From a virus, in IMG/VR virus record IMGVR_UViG_3300007351_000593, positions 1 to 36,588 of that record: DNA of 36,588 bases. One strand, 5' to 3'. Made by a program: the position numbers and the translations under genes. Under the pieces are notes generated by a model, which was given only the letters and a program-made list of their open reading frames with translations, made no database searches and had not been told where the DNA came from. How positions within the stretch are numbered: the stretch's first letter is position 1; the number at the start of each line of letters is the position of its first letter. Below, piece by piece: positions 22,854 to 32,215 of this stretch.

Positions 22854-23460
22854 AATCGAAACCGGCATCGTCGATGCGCTCAAAGCGTGTTTGATTGCGA
22901 AGCACGTGCGCGAGATCGACGCCCTGCCGGATCTGGATGGCGATGCGCTGGTCAACCGCTTTGCCGTTCACGCGCCTGCCATTTACGTGAGCCTCGGCTC
23001 GTTTGCGGTTGCCGACGGCATTGCAAAGGTCGTGGCGGATATCGCATGCGTGGCGCGCAACGCATCCGGCCACAAGGCCGCGCGCCAGGGCGATGGCAAG
23101 CGCATTGGTTTGTACGAAATGCTGGATCGCGTGGCAGCCATCATGGACGGCGCGCAAGCAGGCGGTTGTGGATGGCGTGCCAGCCGGGTCGATTTTGTGG
23201 AAAGCGAGCAGCTGCTCAAAAACGGCCTGCATGTCGGCATCGTGCGGATTGAAACAAGCGGCGCAGCCTTGCCCGCCGTGATCGGTGATGAGAGCACGGC
23301 GGATCTGGGGGCGCTACAGGAATTCTTGACCTTCGGTGCGCAAATCGACGTTGCACCACATGAAACACCAGAAGAGCATCAGATGTGGCTGAAAGAGCCG
23401 CCTGACCATACGGCATCCAGGCCGGAACTGATCGACATAACCCCAATCAGGGAGGAATAA
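22843..23460 (+). CDS. Mu gp37-like tail terminator protein (DUF1834)
   Basis: 205 residues, overlapping the gpG end by 11 bases. The N-terminal I-E-T-G-I-V-D-A-L-K-A and the mid-part beta strands fit DUF1834. The last ~50 residues are acidic and Pro-rich with an H-E-T-P-E-E-H motif. In Mu the corresponding protein caps the tail tube for joining to the head. Confidence 0.85.
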   Translation: MLAEIETGIVDALKACLIAKHVREIDALPDLDGDALVNRFAVHAPAIYVSLGSFAVADGIAKVVADIACVARNASGHKAARQGDGKRIGLYEMLDRVAAIMDGAQAGGCGWRASRVDFVESEQLLKNGLHVGIVRIETSGAALPAVIGDESTADLGALQEFLTFGAQIDVAPHETPEEHQMWLKEPPDHTASRPELIDITPIREE

Positions 23461-23664
23461 ATGACGGACATCATCGCAAAACCTATCAAGGGCAAGCGTG
23501 TGCGCATGGAAAGCGGGAAAATTCTGCCGCTTGAAGGCGCGCGCGTTCCCAGAACTAGCTTCTGGCTGCGCCGTGCAAATGACGGCGATGTCGAGCTCCT
23601 GCCGCTGCCGGTCGCAAAGGCTGCGACATCAGTGGCGAAACCTGAAACCAAGACGAAGGATTGA
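23461..23664 (+). CDS. DUF2635 small tail-region protein (Mu gp38-like)
   Basis: 67 residues starting directly after the gp37 stop with GGAGG upstream. The pattern R-M-E-S-G-K-I-L-P-L-E-G-A-R-V-P-R-T-S-F-W-L-R-R...D-G-D-V is diagnostic of DUF2635. Always found before the sheath gene in Mu-like phages. Function unknown. Confidence 0.88.
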   Translation: MTDIIAKPIKGKRVRMESGKILPLEGARVPRTSFWLRRANDGDVELLPLPVAKAATSVAKPETKTKD

Positions 23665-23666
23665 TC

Positions 23667-25148
23667 ATGGCCGACAACATTACGTTTTTTACGATCCCGA
23701 CCGACTGGCGCGTACCCGGCGCATTCATTGAGGTCGATCACACCAAGGCTGTGCAGGGTTTGCCGACCATGCCGCAAAAGATCCTGCTGATTGGCCAGCG
23801 TCTGGCAACCGGCGCGGTGGGTGCCGAAGTGCTTACGCGGGTTACCCGCGAAGGCCAAGGCGGCGCATATTTCGGTCGCGGCGCCATGCTGGCGCAAATG
23901 TGCGACGCGTCGCTGCGGGCAAACAAATACACAGAGACCTGGGCGCTTGCGCTCGATGATCTGGCTGCTGGCGTCAAGGCGACTGGCACGGTGACATTCA
24001 CGGGCGAGGCCGGCGAGTCGGCAACGCTCAACTTTTATATTGGCGGCGTCAAGGTGCCGGTGGGGATCGGTGTTTCCGATACAGCCGCAACAGTGGCCGC
24101 TGCTTTTGTGGCGGCCGTTAACGCCAACACGGATCTGGCGGTGACCGCTGCAGCCGTCGCCGGAGTGGTGACGCTGACTGCAAACCACAATGGTCTGGAG
24201 GGCAACAAGATCGACGTTCGCCTGGGCTACTATCGCGAGGATACGCAGGTGGTCAATGGCATGCTTTGCGCCATCGTCAAGATGGCCAACGGTGCGGGCA
24301 ATCCGGACGTGCTCGATGCTATTGCGGCCATGGCGACCGGTTCGTTTTACACCATCGTCTCAGGTTTGTCGGATGCGGCCAACCTGACGGCGCTGGAAAC
24401 GGAACTGGCGTCTCGCTGGGGCGGCATGGATATGCGCACTGGCCATGTTTTTTCAGCCAAGTACGGCAGTTTTGCAGAGCTTGGCGATTTTGGAGCCGCG
24501 CGCAACAGTCCGCACAGCACGCTGCCCGGCATCAACGGCTGCCCGAATTTGCCATGGGTTTATGCGGCGCAATATGCCGCCGGCATCCAGTTTTCTGGTG
24601 CGAACGACCCGGCCATTCCGTTTCGCGGCATTGTGCTGCCCGACATTCTCGCGCCGCTTGAAGCTGACCGCTTTACTGATGTGGAGCGCAACCTGCTCTT
24701 GCATGACGGCATTTCGACTTGCACCGTTGACGACGGCGGCAAGGTGATGGTTGAACAAGTGGTCACCACTTACCAGACGAACAGCTTTGGACTTGAGGAT
24801 CGCAGCTTGCTTAAGCTGAATACGAAGTGGACCGTCGATTACATGCGATACGCATTCCGCGTAGCGGTGGTGACGGACTACCCGAACCACAAGTTGGCCG
24901 GTGATGATGTGCTGTCGCGCATTCAACCAGGGCAGCGCATTGCTACGCCCAGGCTGATCCGTAACACCTTGATCGCAACAGCGTCCAAGCTGGTTGAAGT
25001 CGGCTTGCTGGAGGATCTGGAGCAGTTCAAGAAGGAGCTGCAGGTGGTGCGTTCCACTGCCGACGAAAACCGCGTCAACGCCATTATTCCGCCAAACATC
25101 GTCAATCAGTTTGATGTGTTTGCTGCGGCTGTTCAATACATTCTTTAA
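23667..25148 (+). CDS. Contractile tail sheath protein (Mu gpL-like)
   Basis: 493 residues from the ATG at 23667 (a TTG two codons earlier overlaps the previous stop). Typical starts: F-F-T-I-P-T-D-W-R-V-P-G-A-F-I-E-V-D and Q-K-I-L-L-I-G-Q-R. The C-terminal third contains the conserved sheath core (V-V-T-T-Y-Q-T-N-S-F-G...Y-M-R-Y). It forms the helical sheath that contracts to drive the tube. Followed within 12 bases by the tube gene. Confidence 0.96.
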   Translation: MADNITFFTIPTDWRVPGAFIEVDHTKAVQGLPTMPQKILLIGQRLATGAVGAEVLTRVTREGQGGAYFGRGAMLAQMCDASLRANKYTETWALALDDLAAGVKATGTVTFTGEAGESATLNFYIGGVKVPVGIGVSDTAATVAAAFVAAVNANTDLAVTAAAVAGVVTLTANHNGLEGNKIDVRLGYYREDTQVVNGMLCAIVKMANGAGNPDVLDAIAAMATGSFYTIVSGLSDAANLTALETELASRWGGMDMRTGHVFSAKYGSFAELGDFGAARNSPHSTLPGINGCPNLPWVYAAQYAAGIQFSGANDPAIPFRGIVLPDILAPLEADRFTDVERNLLLHDGISTCTVDDGGKVMVEQVVTTYQTNSFGLEDRSLLKLNTKWTVDYMRYAFRVAVVTDYPNHKLAGDDVLSRIQPGQRIATPRLIRNTLIATASKLVEVGLLEDLEQFKKELQVVRSTADENRVNAIIPPNIVNQFDVFAAAVQYIL

Positions 25149-25160
25149 GGAGATCAGATC

Positions 25161-25511
25161 ATGCAGGTTACAGGACGGGTTTTTATCACGGTCAAAGGCC
25201 AGCGTCTGCGCTCCAAGGAAGGCGCGAAGCTGCGTAATTTTGGCGAAGTCGAGCGTACCGGTGTTGAGGCCGACACTGGCGTGGCGGGCTACAAGGAAGC
25301 CACGCGCATCCCGGAAATTGAATGCACCCTCATTCATGCCAGCGATACGTCGCTTTCCGATCTGCTGAATATCAAGAGCGAGAACATTTCGTTCGACACC
25401 GACACCGGGCGCAGTTATGTGTTACGCGGTGCCTGGTGTACCGGCGCGTTCGAGCTGGCCAGCGGCGAGCTGAACGTGAAGTTCCAGGGCATGAAGTGCG
25501 AGGAGGCATGA
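25161..25511 (+). CDS. Tail tube protein (Mu gpM-like)
   Basis: 116 residues, beta-rich: G-R-V-F-I-T-V-K-G-Q-R-L, the V-A-G-Y-K-E-A-T-R-I-P-E-I-E-C block and W-C-T-G-A-F-E-L-A-S-G-E-L are hallmarks of Mu-type tubes. It forms the hexameric-ring inner tube. AGGAG upstream; overlaps the next gene by the ATGATG. Confidence 0.94.
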   Translation: MQVTGRVFITVKGQRLRSKEGAKLRNFGEVERTGVEADTGVAGYKEATRIPEIECTLIHASDTSLSDLLNIKSENISFDTDTGRSYVLRGAWCTGAFELASGELNVKFQGMKCEEA

Positions 25512-25849
25512 TGAGCAAGGCTTACACGATCGCAAACGGCGTGGCAAAAGGTCGCCTCAAGCATGGTATGAAAATCGGCGAAGTCGTGCATAAGGAATTT
25601 GAGATGCGCGAGATGACCGTGGAAGACATGCTCGATGCGGAGGCGGCGACATCAACGTCGAACCCATTGAACTATGCCACCGAGCTGATCACGCGCCAGC
25701 TGGTGCGTGTGGGCGATTTCACCGGCCCTTTCACGATGGGCATGATGAAGAAAAACCTTAAGCCGACGGACTGGCGTCTGTTGCGTGAGGCGCAGATGGA
25801 GCTCGACGCATTGGGGGAAGCCGATTCGATCGGCAGCGACGCCGTATAA
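25511..25849 (+). CDS. Tail assembly chaperone, short form (Mu gp41-like)
   Basis: 112 residues from the second ATG of ATGATG (25508 is the alternative), AGGAGG upstream. Helical, with M-R-E-M-T-V-E-D-M-L-D-A-E and L-I-T-R-Q-L-V-R-V-G-D-F-T-G, as in gp41-type chaperones. A short-lived tape-measure chaperone that is extended by ribosomal frameshift (next feature). Confidence 0.88.
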   Translation: MSKAYTIANGVAKGRLKHGMKIGEVVHKEFEMREMTVEDMLDAEAATSTSNPLNYATELITRQLVRVGDFTGPFTMGMMKKNLKPTDWRLLREAQMELDALGEADSIGSDAV

Positions 25850-25965
25850 ACGGTGTCTTGCTGATCGCGCTGAAAACCGGCTGGAGCCGCGCGGAAATCC
25901 TTGCATTGCATCCGGCCGAGTTTAACCATTACCTCAATCTACTGATAACCAAAAAGGCGACCTGA
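25511..25965 (+). CDS. Tail assembly chaperone, frameshift extension form (Mu gp41/42-like)
   Basis: The region after the gp41 stop is open in the -1 frame through 25965 and encodes a protein-like extension V-L-L-I-A-L-K-T-G-W-S-R-A-E-I-L-A-L-H, ending in TGATG with the tape measure start. A slippery run T-T-G-G-G-G-G-A-A-G at 25811-25820 (frame TTG GGG GAA) allows a -1 slip from GGG to GGG; the extended protein would then continue G-S-R-F-D-R-Q-R-R-R. Tail chaperone frameshifts of this kind are conserved in tailed phages including Mu. The exact slip site is inferred. Confidence 0.7.
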
Positions 25966-27767
25966 TGGCGACGAAAGACATGGCTCTGTCGCTTCGCATG
26001 TACGCGGATGCGTCGCGATTCGTCCAGGGATTAACTAGCAGCCAGGGCGCGTTGCGCAAATTTGGCGGCGCGGTTAAAAGCGAGGCGGCCGCTCTCAAGA
26101 ATGCTTTTGGCGGCGTCCATGGCCAGATCGCCGCGCTCGGCCTGTCGTTCGGCGCAGTGGCCACACTTGCGCAGTCTGCAAGGATGGACAAGTCGCTTAC
26201 GCAAATTGGCCACACGGCCGGGGCGTCTGCCGTGGAAGTGGCGGGTCTGCGCAAAGGGCTGTTTGACATGGGGCAGCTCACGGGTCAGTCCATCGATGAT
26301 TTGCAATCCGGTTTTGCAGCAGCGGTGGCCGCTGGCTTATCGTTCAAGGAAGCCATGCCCGTCATGGGCGCGGTGAACAAGGCGGTGGCTGTTACCGGCG
26401 CATCTGCCACGGCATTGTCCGGCGCATTGACGGTCGCAGCGGCTGCGTTTGATGGCATCGACCTTTCCCAGGTAGGCAAGGCGCAGGAGCTGCTCGATAA
26501 GATGTATGTTGCCGGTAAAGCCGGTAATGCCGAGCTGGATCAATTGGCGCAAATTTTTTCGCGTGTGGGCGTGAATGCGGCGAGCGCCGGCCTTTCTTTT
26601 GCTGGTACTTTGGGTTTTATTGAGTCATTGTCAAAAATCGAGCGCGCGCCGGAACGACTGGCGACATTGGCCGATTCTACGCTGCGGATTTTTAATAATC
26701 TGAACTACATGAAGACGGCGGCAAAAGCTACCGGCATCAAGTTTTTTGATGACAAAGGCATGCGCCGCAGCATGACCGACGTTTTTGGCGATTTTGAAAA
26801 ACAATTCAGCAAACTCAAAACGGACAAAGAGCAGGCGCTGTGGATTCAGTCCGCCTTCGGTATTGCCGATCTTGATACACAGCGTGGCATGAAGGCGATG
26901 CTCAAAGAGGGACGCACAGAGGAGTTGCGCGGCCTGATTGCGCGGATTGAAAACGCGGGTGGCGAAGTTGGCAAGGAATTGCCGGCGGCGATCAATAACG
27001 CAGTCGATCAAACCGGGCGTTTGAAAAATGCACTGCGCGCGGCCGCTGATGATTTTGCAAAACCGGTTAACGAAGTGATCAGCAAGATGATCAAGTATGC
27101 CATGGGCTCGCGCGATAAGGACGGCAAGAAGTCCGGCTTGGGTTTGACAGGCGGCGAATTGCTCGCAGGCGGTGCGGCAATCGGGCTGGCCGGTCTTTTG
27201 GGTTTGCGCATGGGTAAAAATCTCATCAGCCGTTATCGAGGCACGGCCGGTGGTATTGCCGAGGGCAAGGCAATTGAAGCGGCAACTGGCGTGACGCCGG
27301 TGTTCGTGACCAACTGGCCGGCTGGCGGAGTTGGCGCTGCGGCCGGTGGCGCGGCCGCAAACGCGGCTGGCGCGATTTTGGATCGCTTTGGTAATCCGAT
27401 TAGAACGACGGTTGCAGGCGGCGCACGTGCCGCCGGCGGGTTGTCCGGACTTGCCGGGCTGGGCTCGGCGCTTGGGCCTGCTCTGCCTTTGATGGCGATC
27501 ACGGGGCTGGTGATGGCGCTAACTCATCAAATTGAGAGTTACAGCAAAGGCTCTGATCTCGACCGCGAAATGATCGACGCCGGTCACAATGAGGGCTATG
27601 ACGCCGCTGCGGTGCTTTCCGCAATACAGTCGTCGCCGGAACGCCAGCCACAGGGTTTGCAAATGCGGCAAACCATTGAAGTCAAGGATGGCAAGGTCGA
27701 GCGCGTGACGACGCAAACCGATTCCGGCTTGGATGTTTATGCTGGCGCAATGGGGGCTTTTGGATGA
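25965..27767 (+). CDS. Tail tape measure protein
   Basis: 600 residues, in the usual place after the chaperones. The N-terminal third is helical with TP901-type features (F-G-G-A-V-K-S-E-A-A-A-L-K-N-A-F-G-G; H-T-A-G-A-S-A-V-E-V-A-G-L-R-K-G). The middle has Gly/Ala-rich hydrophobic stretches (LLAGGAAIGLAGLLGLRMG; roughly residues 395-420 and 445-520) that may cross the host membrane during injection. Length sets tail length. TGATG coupling to the upstream gene and ATGA to the next. Confidence 0.93.
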   Translation: MATKDMALSLRMYADASRFVQGLTSSQGALRKFGGAVKSEAAALKNAFGGVHGQIAALGLSFGAVATLAQSARMDKSLTQIGHTAGASAVEVAGLRKGLFDMGQLTGQSIDDLQSGFAAAVAAGLSFKEAMPVMGAVNKAVAVTGASATALSGALTVAAAAFDGIDLSQVGKAQELLDKMYVAGKAGNAELDQLAQIFSRVGVNAASAGLSFAGTLGFIESLSKIERAPERLATLADSTLRIFNNLNYMKTAAKATGIKFFDDKGMRRSMTDVFGDFEKQFSKLKTDKEQALWIQSAFGIADLDTQRGMKAMLKEGRTEELRGLIARIENAGGEVGKELPAAINNAVDQTGRLKNALRAAADDFAKPVNEVISKMIKYAMGSRDKDGKKSGLGLTGGELLAGGAAIGLAGLLGLRMGKNLISRYRGTAGGIAEGKAIEAATGVTPVFVTNWPAGGVGAAAGGAAANAAGAILDRFGNPIRTTVAGGARAAGGLSGLAGLGSALGPALPLMAITGLVMALTHQIESYSKGSDLDREMIDAGHNEGYDAAAVLSAIQSSPERQPQGLQMRQTIEVKDGKVERVTTQTDSGLDVYAGAMGAFG

Positions 27768-28978
27768 GTTGGCGCGATCGATATCAGCAGGCGTCTTTCC
27801 GTGGCGTGCCGTTCAAGGTGCGCACACACGATACCCAGATCGGGCGACGTGCAACGGTTATTGAATATCCGCAGCGCGATTTGCCATACACCGAAGACAT
27901 GGGAAGGCGCGCGCGTCGCTATACGGTGCGCGCGATTGTTGTCGGCGATGATTACGACAACGAGCGGAACCGGCTTGTAGCTGCTTTCGAGGAGTATGGT
28001 CCAGGTGTGCTGGTACACCCAGCGTACGGGCGCGTGAGCGTCGCATTGGACGGGCCGGTGACGATTTCGGAATCCCCATCGCAAGAGGGCGGTAAAGCGG
28101 AGATCAGCGCCACCTTCGTCGAGTCCGGCGAGAATGCCCAGCCGGCACAGTCGGTTGATACGCAATCTTTGGTCGAGAGTGCCGCAGATGGCACGATCAA
28201 CGAAGCGATTAACGATTTTCTGGATGAGTTTTCGATAGATGGGTTGCCGGATGTTTCTCAAACCGGTGCCATCGCCGTGCTTGACGATGCGTTGCAGTCG
28301 ATAGATACCGTCACGCGGCGGATATTCGTCAACCCGACGGGATTGTATTCGATGATCAGCAAGCTTGGTCAACTACAGGGCAACGTCGCCAGGCTGCTCA
28401 GCGCGCCACGCACCATTTCTGAGAGGCTCACGCAAATGGTGTCCGGACTCGCTGCGCTCGGCTTTGCGGGCGGAGACAGCGGCACGGCACGGCAAGTCGT
28501 TGCGGCCATGTCTTTGCTCTCTTCAAGCGGGAGCGCCGCTGCATACATTCCGGCCTTTACTGAAAGCCGCCGTCAGGAGGCTGCAAACCGCGACGCTGTC
28601 ACGGCGCTTGTATCCAGAACGGCGGTGGCAGAATCCGTGCGCGTGCAAACCGCGATCAATTACGACAGCGTAGATGATGCCGAAGCGATGCGCGATTTAC
28701 TTGGCGATCAAATTGACGCGTTGGCTGACGTTGCGCCGGATGCGGTTTATCGCTCGCTGACGCGCCTGCGCGTGGCCATGGTGCAAGACATTACCAGGCG
28801 CGGCGCGGATCTGTCTCGGGTGCGCACGACCACGCTCGGGGCGACCTTGCCTTCGGTTGTTGTGGCGCATGCGTTGCTTGGCGATGCCAGGCGCGCTGAT
28901 GAGATTGTGTCGAGAAACCGTATTCGCCATCCCGGGTTTGTCCCGGGCGGCGTGCCGCTGGAGATTGTGGCGCAATAG
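27764..28978 (+). CDS. Mu gpN-like DNA circularisation/baseplate protein
   Basis: 404 residues. The N-terminal domain (W-R-D-R-Y-Q-Q-A-S-F-R-G-V-P-F-K-V-R-T-H and G-R-R-A-R-R-Y-T-V-R-A-I-V-V-G-D-D-Y) is diagnostic of the DNA-circularisation N-terminal family; a helical C-terminus follows with P-G-F-V-P-G-G at the end. In Mu, gpN enters the cell with the DNA and closes the ends, and is located in the tail. Confidence 0.93.
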   Translation: MSWRDRYQQASFRGVPFKVRTHDTQIGRRATVIEYPQRDLPYTEDMGRRARRYTVRAIVVGDDYDNERNRLVAAFEEYGPGVLVHPAYGRVSVALDGPVTISESPSQEGGKAEISATFVESGENAQPAQSVDTQSLVESAADGTINEAINDFLDEFSIDGLPDVSQTGAIAVLDDALQSIDTVTRRIFVNPTGLYSMISKLGQLQGNVARLLSAPRTISERLTQMVSGLAALGFAGGDSGTARQVVAAMSLLSSSGSAAAYIPAFTESRRQEAANRDAVTALVSRTAVAESVRVQTAINYDSVDDAEAMRDLLGDQIDALADVAPDAVYRSLTRLRVAMVQDITRRGADLSRVRTTTLGATLPSVVVAHALLGDARRADEIVSRNRIRHPGFVPGGVPLEIVAQ

Positions 28979-29032
28979 AGTGCAGCACTTCACCCCGCGC
29001 TAACCTCGCGCGCGCGCGTAAGGTGGCCGCAT

Positions 29033-30106
29033 ATGATGCCCGCACATGACAAGGTTAACCTGATCGTCGCCGGAACCGTCTATAGCGGATGGACGGATGT
29101 CGATATCGAGCGTTCAATCGAACGTTTTGCCGGATCGTTCACGATCGCGCTCACAGAGCGTTGGCCAGGGCAAGCTAGTGCGCGACCGATCAAGCCAGGG
29201 CGGCCATGCCAGGTTAAGATTGGCGACGATCTCGTGATCACTGGCTACACAGACGACTACATGCCGCGCATCGATTCTGAAACGCATAGCGTCTCCATTT
29301 CCGGGCGAGATAAAACCGGCGACCTGGTGGATTGCTCGGCCATTCACAAAAGCGGCCAGTGGAAAAAAATCAAGCTGGAGCGGATCGCAACGGATCTATG
29401 CAAGCCGTTCGGCATTTCCGTCATTACCGCAACCGATACCGGCAAGGCTTTCCCCTCTTTTAATGTGGAAGAAGGCGAGTCTGTCTTCGAATGTCTGGAT
29501 CGTGCGGCGAGGCAACGTGCGGTTTTGTTGACATCCGATGCCGCCGGGAACCTTTTGATCACGCGTGCATCTGGCGCTGTCTCACCCGGCGCACTCATCG
29601 AGGGGCAAAACGTGCTTTCCGCAGAAGGGCAGTTTTCCTGGAAAGACCGGCATTCTCGTTACACAATCAAGTCGCAGGAAAAATCCGGCGAAGATTACCT
29701 CGGCGGTCCGCCCGCAAAAAAATCCGGCGCGTCAGCCGCCGCCGCCGATACGTCGGTTGATCGTTACCGGCCGCTCATTGTGATCTCGGAAGACCACGGC
29801 GCGGGCGTGACCATGGCGCAGCGCGCTTCCTACGAGCAGCGCGTTCGGATGGGCCGTAGTAATCGCGCCGTTGTCACCGTGCAGGGCTGGCGCAGGCCGG
29901 ATGGAAAACTCTGGCAACCCAATACCCTGGTGAGCGTCAAATCCCCATCGCTTGCGCTGGATTCGCAAATGCTTATCGCTGGCTGCAAATACAGTTTGCG
30001 TGACAAATCAACGACGACGCTGACGCTTGTCCGCAAAGAGGCTTTCGATTTGATTCCGCAGGCTTCCGGCAAGAAGAAGCCCGACAACGATATGAGTGTT
30101 GTATGA
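29033..30106 (+). CDS. Mu gpP/gp44-like baseplate hub protein
   Basis: 357 residues. AAGGTGG ribosome-binding site upstream, ATGATG start. Typical gpD/gp27-like hub features: G-T-V-Y-S-G-W-T-D-V-D-I-E-R-S-I-E-R, V-K-I-G-D-D-L-V-I-T-G-Y-T-D-D, S-I-S-G-R-D-K-T-G-D-L-V-D-C-S and the V-E-E-G-E-S-V-F-E-C-L-D-R mid-domain. It forms the trimer under the tube that holds the spike. ATGA overlap with the next gene. Confidence 0.93.
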   Translation: MMPAHDKVNLIVAGTVYSGWTDVDIERSIERFAGSFTIALTERWPGQASARPIKPGRPCQVKIGDDLVITGYTDDYMPRIDSETHSVSISGRDKTGDLVDCSAIHKSGQWKKIKLERIATDLCKPFGISVITATDTGKAFPSFNVEEGESVFECLDRAARQRAVLLTSDAAGNLLITRASGAVSPGALIEGQNVLSAEGQFSWKDRHSRYTIKSQEKSGEDYLGGPPAKKSGASAAAADTSVDRYRPLIVISEDHGAGVTMAQRASYEQRVRMGRSNRAVVTVQGWRRPDGKLWQPNTLVSVKSPSLALDSQMLIAGCKYSLRDKSTTTLTLVRKEAFDLIPQASGKKKPDNDMSVV

Positions 30107-30663
30107 ACACTATGCGCAAACTCATCGCGCCGCTATCACGACGCATTCGCCTGACCGCAGCCAAGGCTTTTGTGGCGCTCATTAACGACGCCACGGCATT
30201 GCAGGGCGTGCAGGTTGAGCTGCTCGAGGGCGAAGTGCGGGATGCGACGCGATATCAAAACTACGGGCTCACCAGCCGCCCGCACGACGGTGCCGAGGGT
30301 GTGTTTTTGTCTCTTAACGGTAGCCGAGATCAAGGTGTAGTGATTGTGGTGGATGACAGACGGTATCGCCTGACCAGCCTTGAACCAGGGGAAGTTGCGC
30401 TGTATGACGATCTGGGGCACAAGGTGCATTTGACGCGTGAGGGCATCGTCATTGAGGGGGCGGGACACCCCGTCATCATCACGGACACGCCAAAACTGCG
30501 GGTGGAGGCGGACATTGAGGCCACAGGCCAGATCAAGGATCGGTGCGATACGGCCGGTCTCAGTATGTCGGCCATGCGAAGCACTTACAACTATCACACG
30601 CACCCGGAAAACGATTCCGGTGGACCGACTGACCCGCCATCCTTGCAAATGGAGGCCGAATGA
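30103..30663 (+). CDS. Baseplate spike protein (Mu gp45/gpV-like)
   Basis: 186 residues. The OB-fold start V-Q-V-E-L-L-E-G-E-V-R-D, Y-G-L-T-S-R-P-H-D-G-A-E-G-V and a C-terminal beta-helix-like repeat with a Y-N-Y-H-T-H-P metal-binding tip motif are those of Mu-type membrane-piercing spikes. The tip His probably bind iron as in phi92 and P2 gpV. Confidence 0.93.
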   Translation: MNTMRKLIAPLSRRIRLTAAKAFVALINDATALQGVQVELLEGEVRDATRYQNYGLTSRPHDGAEGVFLSLNGSRDQGVVIVVDDRRYRLTSLEPGEVALYDDLGHKVHLTREGIVIEGAGHPVIITDTPKLRVEADIEATGQIKDRCDTAGLSMSAMRSTYNYHTHPENDSGGPTDPPSLQMEAE

Positions 30664-31118
30664 CAGACATTCGCACCGTCATCGTTGATATGGCCAAGGG
30701 GGCAAATTATCTGCTTGAGGAGTCGTTGCTCGCGCAGGATGATGGGTTTGATACGGCTATCCTTATTTCACTTTTTACAGACCGACAGGCCGATGCTGCA
30801 GACACGTTGCCGCAAGGCCAAACGGATCGGCGCGGCTGGTGGGCAGACGCCTACGCAACCACAGAGAACGGAAAAAGCGACCCGATCGGCAGCCGCCTCT
30901 GGCTGCTCGATGGCAAGCGCACGCAAGCAAACCTCATCAAGGCGCGGGAGTACGCAGAGGAAGCGTTGGCTTGGATGGTCACGGATGGCATTGCACGGCG
31001 CATTGAGGCGGCCGCGCACTATCTTCGGGACAACATCCTTGCCATCACGTTGACCATTACCAGACAAACCGGCGAGGTTGCCCGCCGCCGATTTGAAATC
31101 ATGTGGAGCGCCGTATGA
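30660..31118 (+). CDS. Mu gp46-like baseplate wedge protein
   Basis: 152 residues, ATGA-coupled to gp45. The pattern F-D-T-A-I-L-I-S-L-F-T-D-R-Q-A-D...R-R-G-W-W-A-D is diagnostic of the GP46 family, with G-S-R-L-W-L-L following. It sits with gp47 and gp48 at the baseplate. Confidence 0.93.
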   Translation: MTDIRTVIVDMAKGANYLLEESLLAQDDGFDTAILISLFTDRQADAADTLPQGQTDRRGWWADAYATTENGKSDPIGSRLWLLDGKRTQANLIKAREYAEEALAWMVTDGIARRIEAAAHYLRDNILAITLTITRQTGEVARRRFEIMWSAV

Positions 31119-32215
31119 GTTACATACAACCGACCTTACCGGACTTGATTGGGCAGGCACAAGCCGACATTGAAAGCCGCCTGCCTGGCGCATCTGCGCG
31201 CACACGCCGATCGAATTTGAATGTTTTTGCCCGGGTGATGGCCGCACTGACAAAAGGGCTTTACGGGTTTATGGCGTGGCTGTACAAGCAATTTTTTCCG
31301 CACACGGCAGATGAAGAGGCGCTGCGCGTTCAGGCCTCCCTGTGGCTGGATAAACCTTACATCGCGGCCACCTATGCCGCCGGCGCCGTTACTGCCTCCG
31401 GTACAGTTGCATCGGTCATCCCAGCCGGGAGCGTCGTGCAAAGCGTTACTGGCGTTACTTACTCAGTCATTGAGGATGCCGAAATTGACGTCGCTGGCGA
31501 AGCCACTGTGCAGGTGATGGCTGATACGCCGGGCATTGCCGGAAACCTTGCGGCTGCCGCTGTGCTCTCTCTGGTGTTACCAATCGTCGGCGTCAATAGC
31601 AGCATGACTGTCGCGGCAGGCGGCATCGTTGGCGGCACCGATGATGAGACGATAGAGGCGCTGCGTGAGAGGCTGATCCGGCGCATGCAGTACACGCCGA
31701 TGGGCGGCGCATGGTATGACTACTTGTCGTGGGCATATGAGCTTCCCGGCGTGACCCGCGCATGGGTTTATCCGAAAGAGCTTAATCCCGGATCGGTAAC
31801 GCTGCGTATCATGCGTGATGCCGATGACGATCCATTTCCGTCCGGGGCGCTGCTGGCAGAAGCGCAAGCCTATATCAGCGATCGATGCAACGTTACCGCC
31901 GAGGCGGTCGTGGTAGCGCCAATCGCTGATGCAATCAATTACACCATTACGCTGGTGCCCAATACGCTTGCCGTTCGCACGGCTGTTGAAAACCAACTCA
32001 AAAACCTGCACTTCACTGAGGCGTCGCCAGGTGGCGTGTTTATCGACCCCGACACACGTCTGCAAAAAGAAGGCGGCACCCTGCTGCTCTCACATATCCG
32101 CGAAGCGATATCGCAAGCTGCCGGCGAATTTGATCACGTCCTGCACGCGCCGACGGAAGACATCAACAGCGCGACGGGACGCATTCCTGTGTTAGGAGAA
32201 ATCACGTGGCTATGA
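31115..32215 (+). CDS. Baseplate J-like protein (Mu gp47)
   Basis: 366 residues from the ATG at 31115 that overlaps the gp46 stop. L-P-D-L-I-G-Q-A-Q-A-D-I-E-S-R at the start, G-I-A-G-N-L-A near 150, T-D-D-E-T-I-E-A-L-R-E-R-L-I-R-R and P-G-V-T-R-A-W-V-Y-P are canonical gpJ features. A wedge protein connecting hub and fibres. Confidence 0.95.
   Translation: MSYIQPTLPDLIGQAQADIESRLPGASARTRRSNLNVFARVMAALTKGLYGFMAWLYKQFFPHTADEEALRVQASLWLDKPYIAATYAAGAVTASGTVASVIPAGSVVQSVTGVTYSVIEDAEIDVAGEATVQVMADTPGIAGNLAAAAVLSLVLPIVGVNSSMTVAAGGIVGGTDDETIEALRERLIRRMQYTPMGGAWYDYLSWAYELPGVTRAWVYPKELNPGSVTLRIMRDADDDPFPSGALLAEAQAYISDRCNVTAEAVVVAPIADAINYTITLVPNTLAVRTAVENQLKNLHFTEASPGGVFIDPDTRLQKEGGTLLLSHIREAISQAAGEFDHVLHAPTEDINSATGRIPVLGEITWL

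Noticed and set aside
28980-29032. Alternating CG run before the gpP-like gene as a structural or regulatory element
   Set aside because: Only about a dozen bases, with a normal ribosome-binding site after it; nothing more can be supported.
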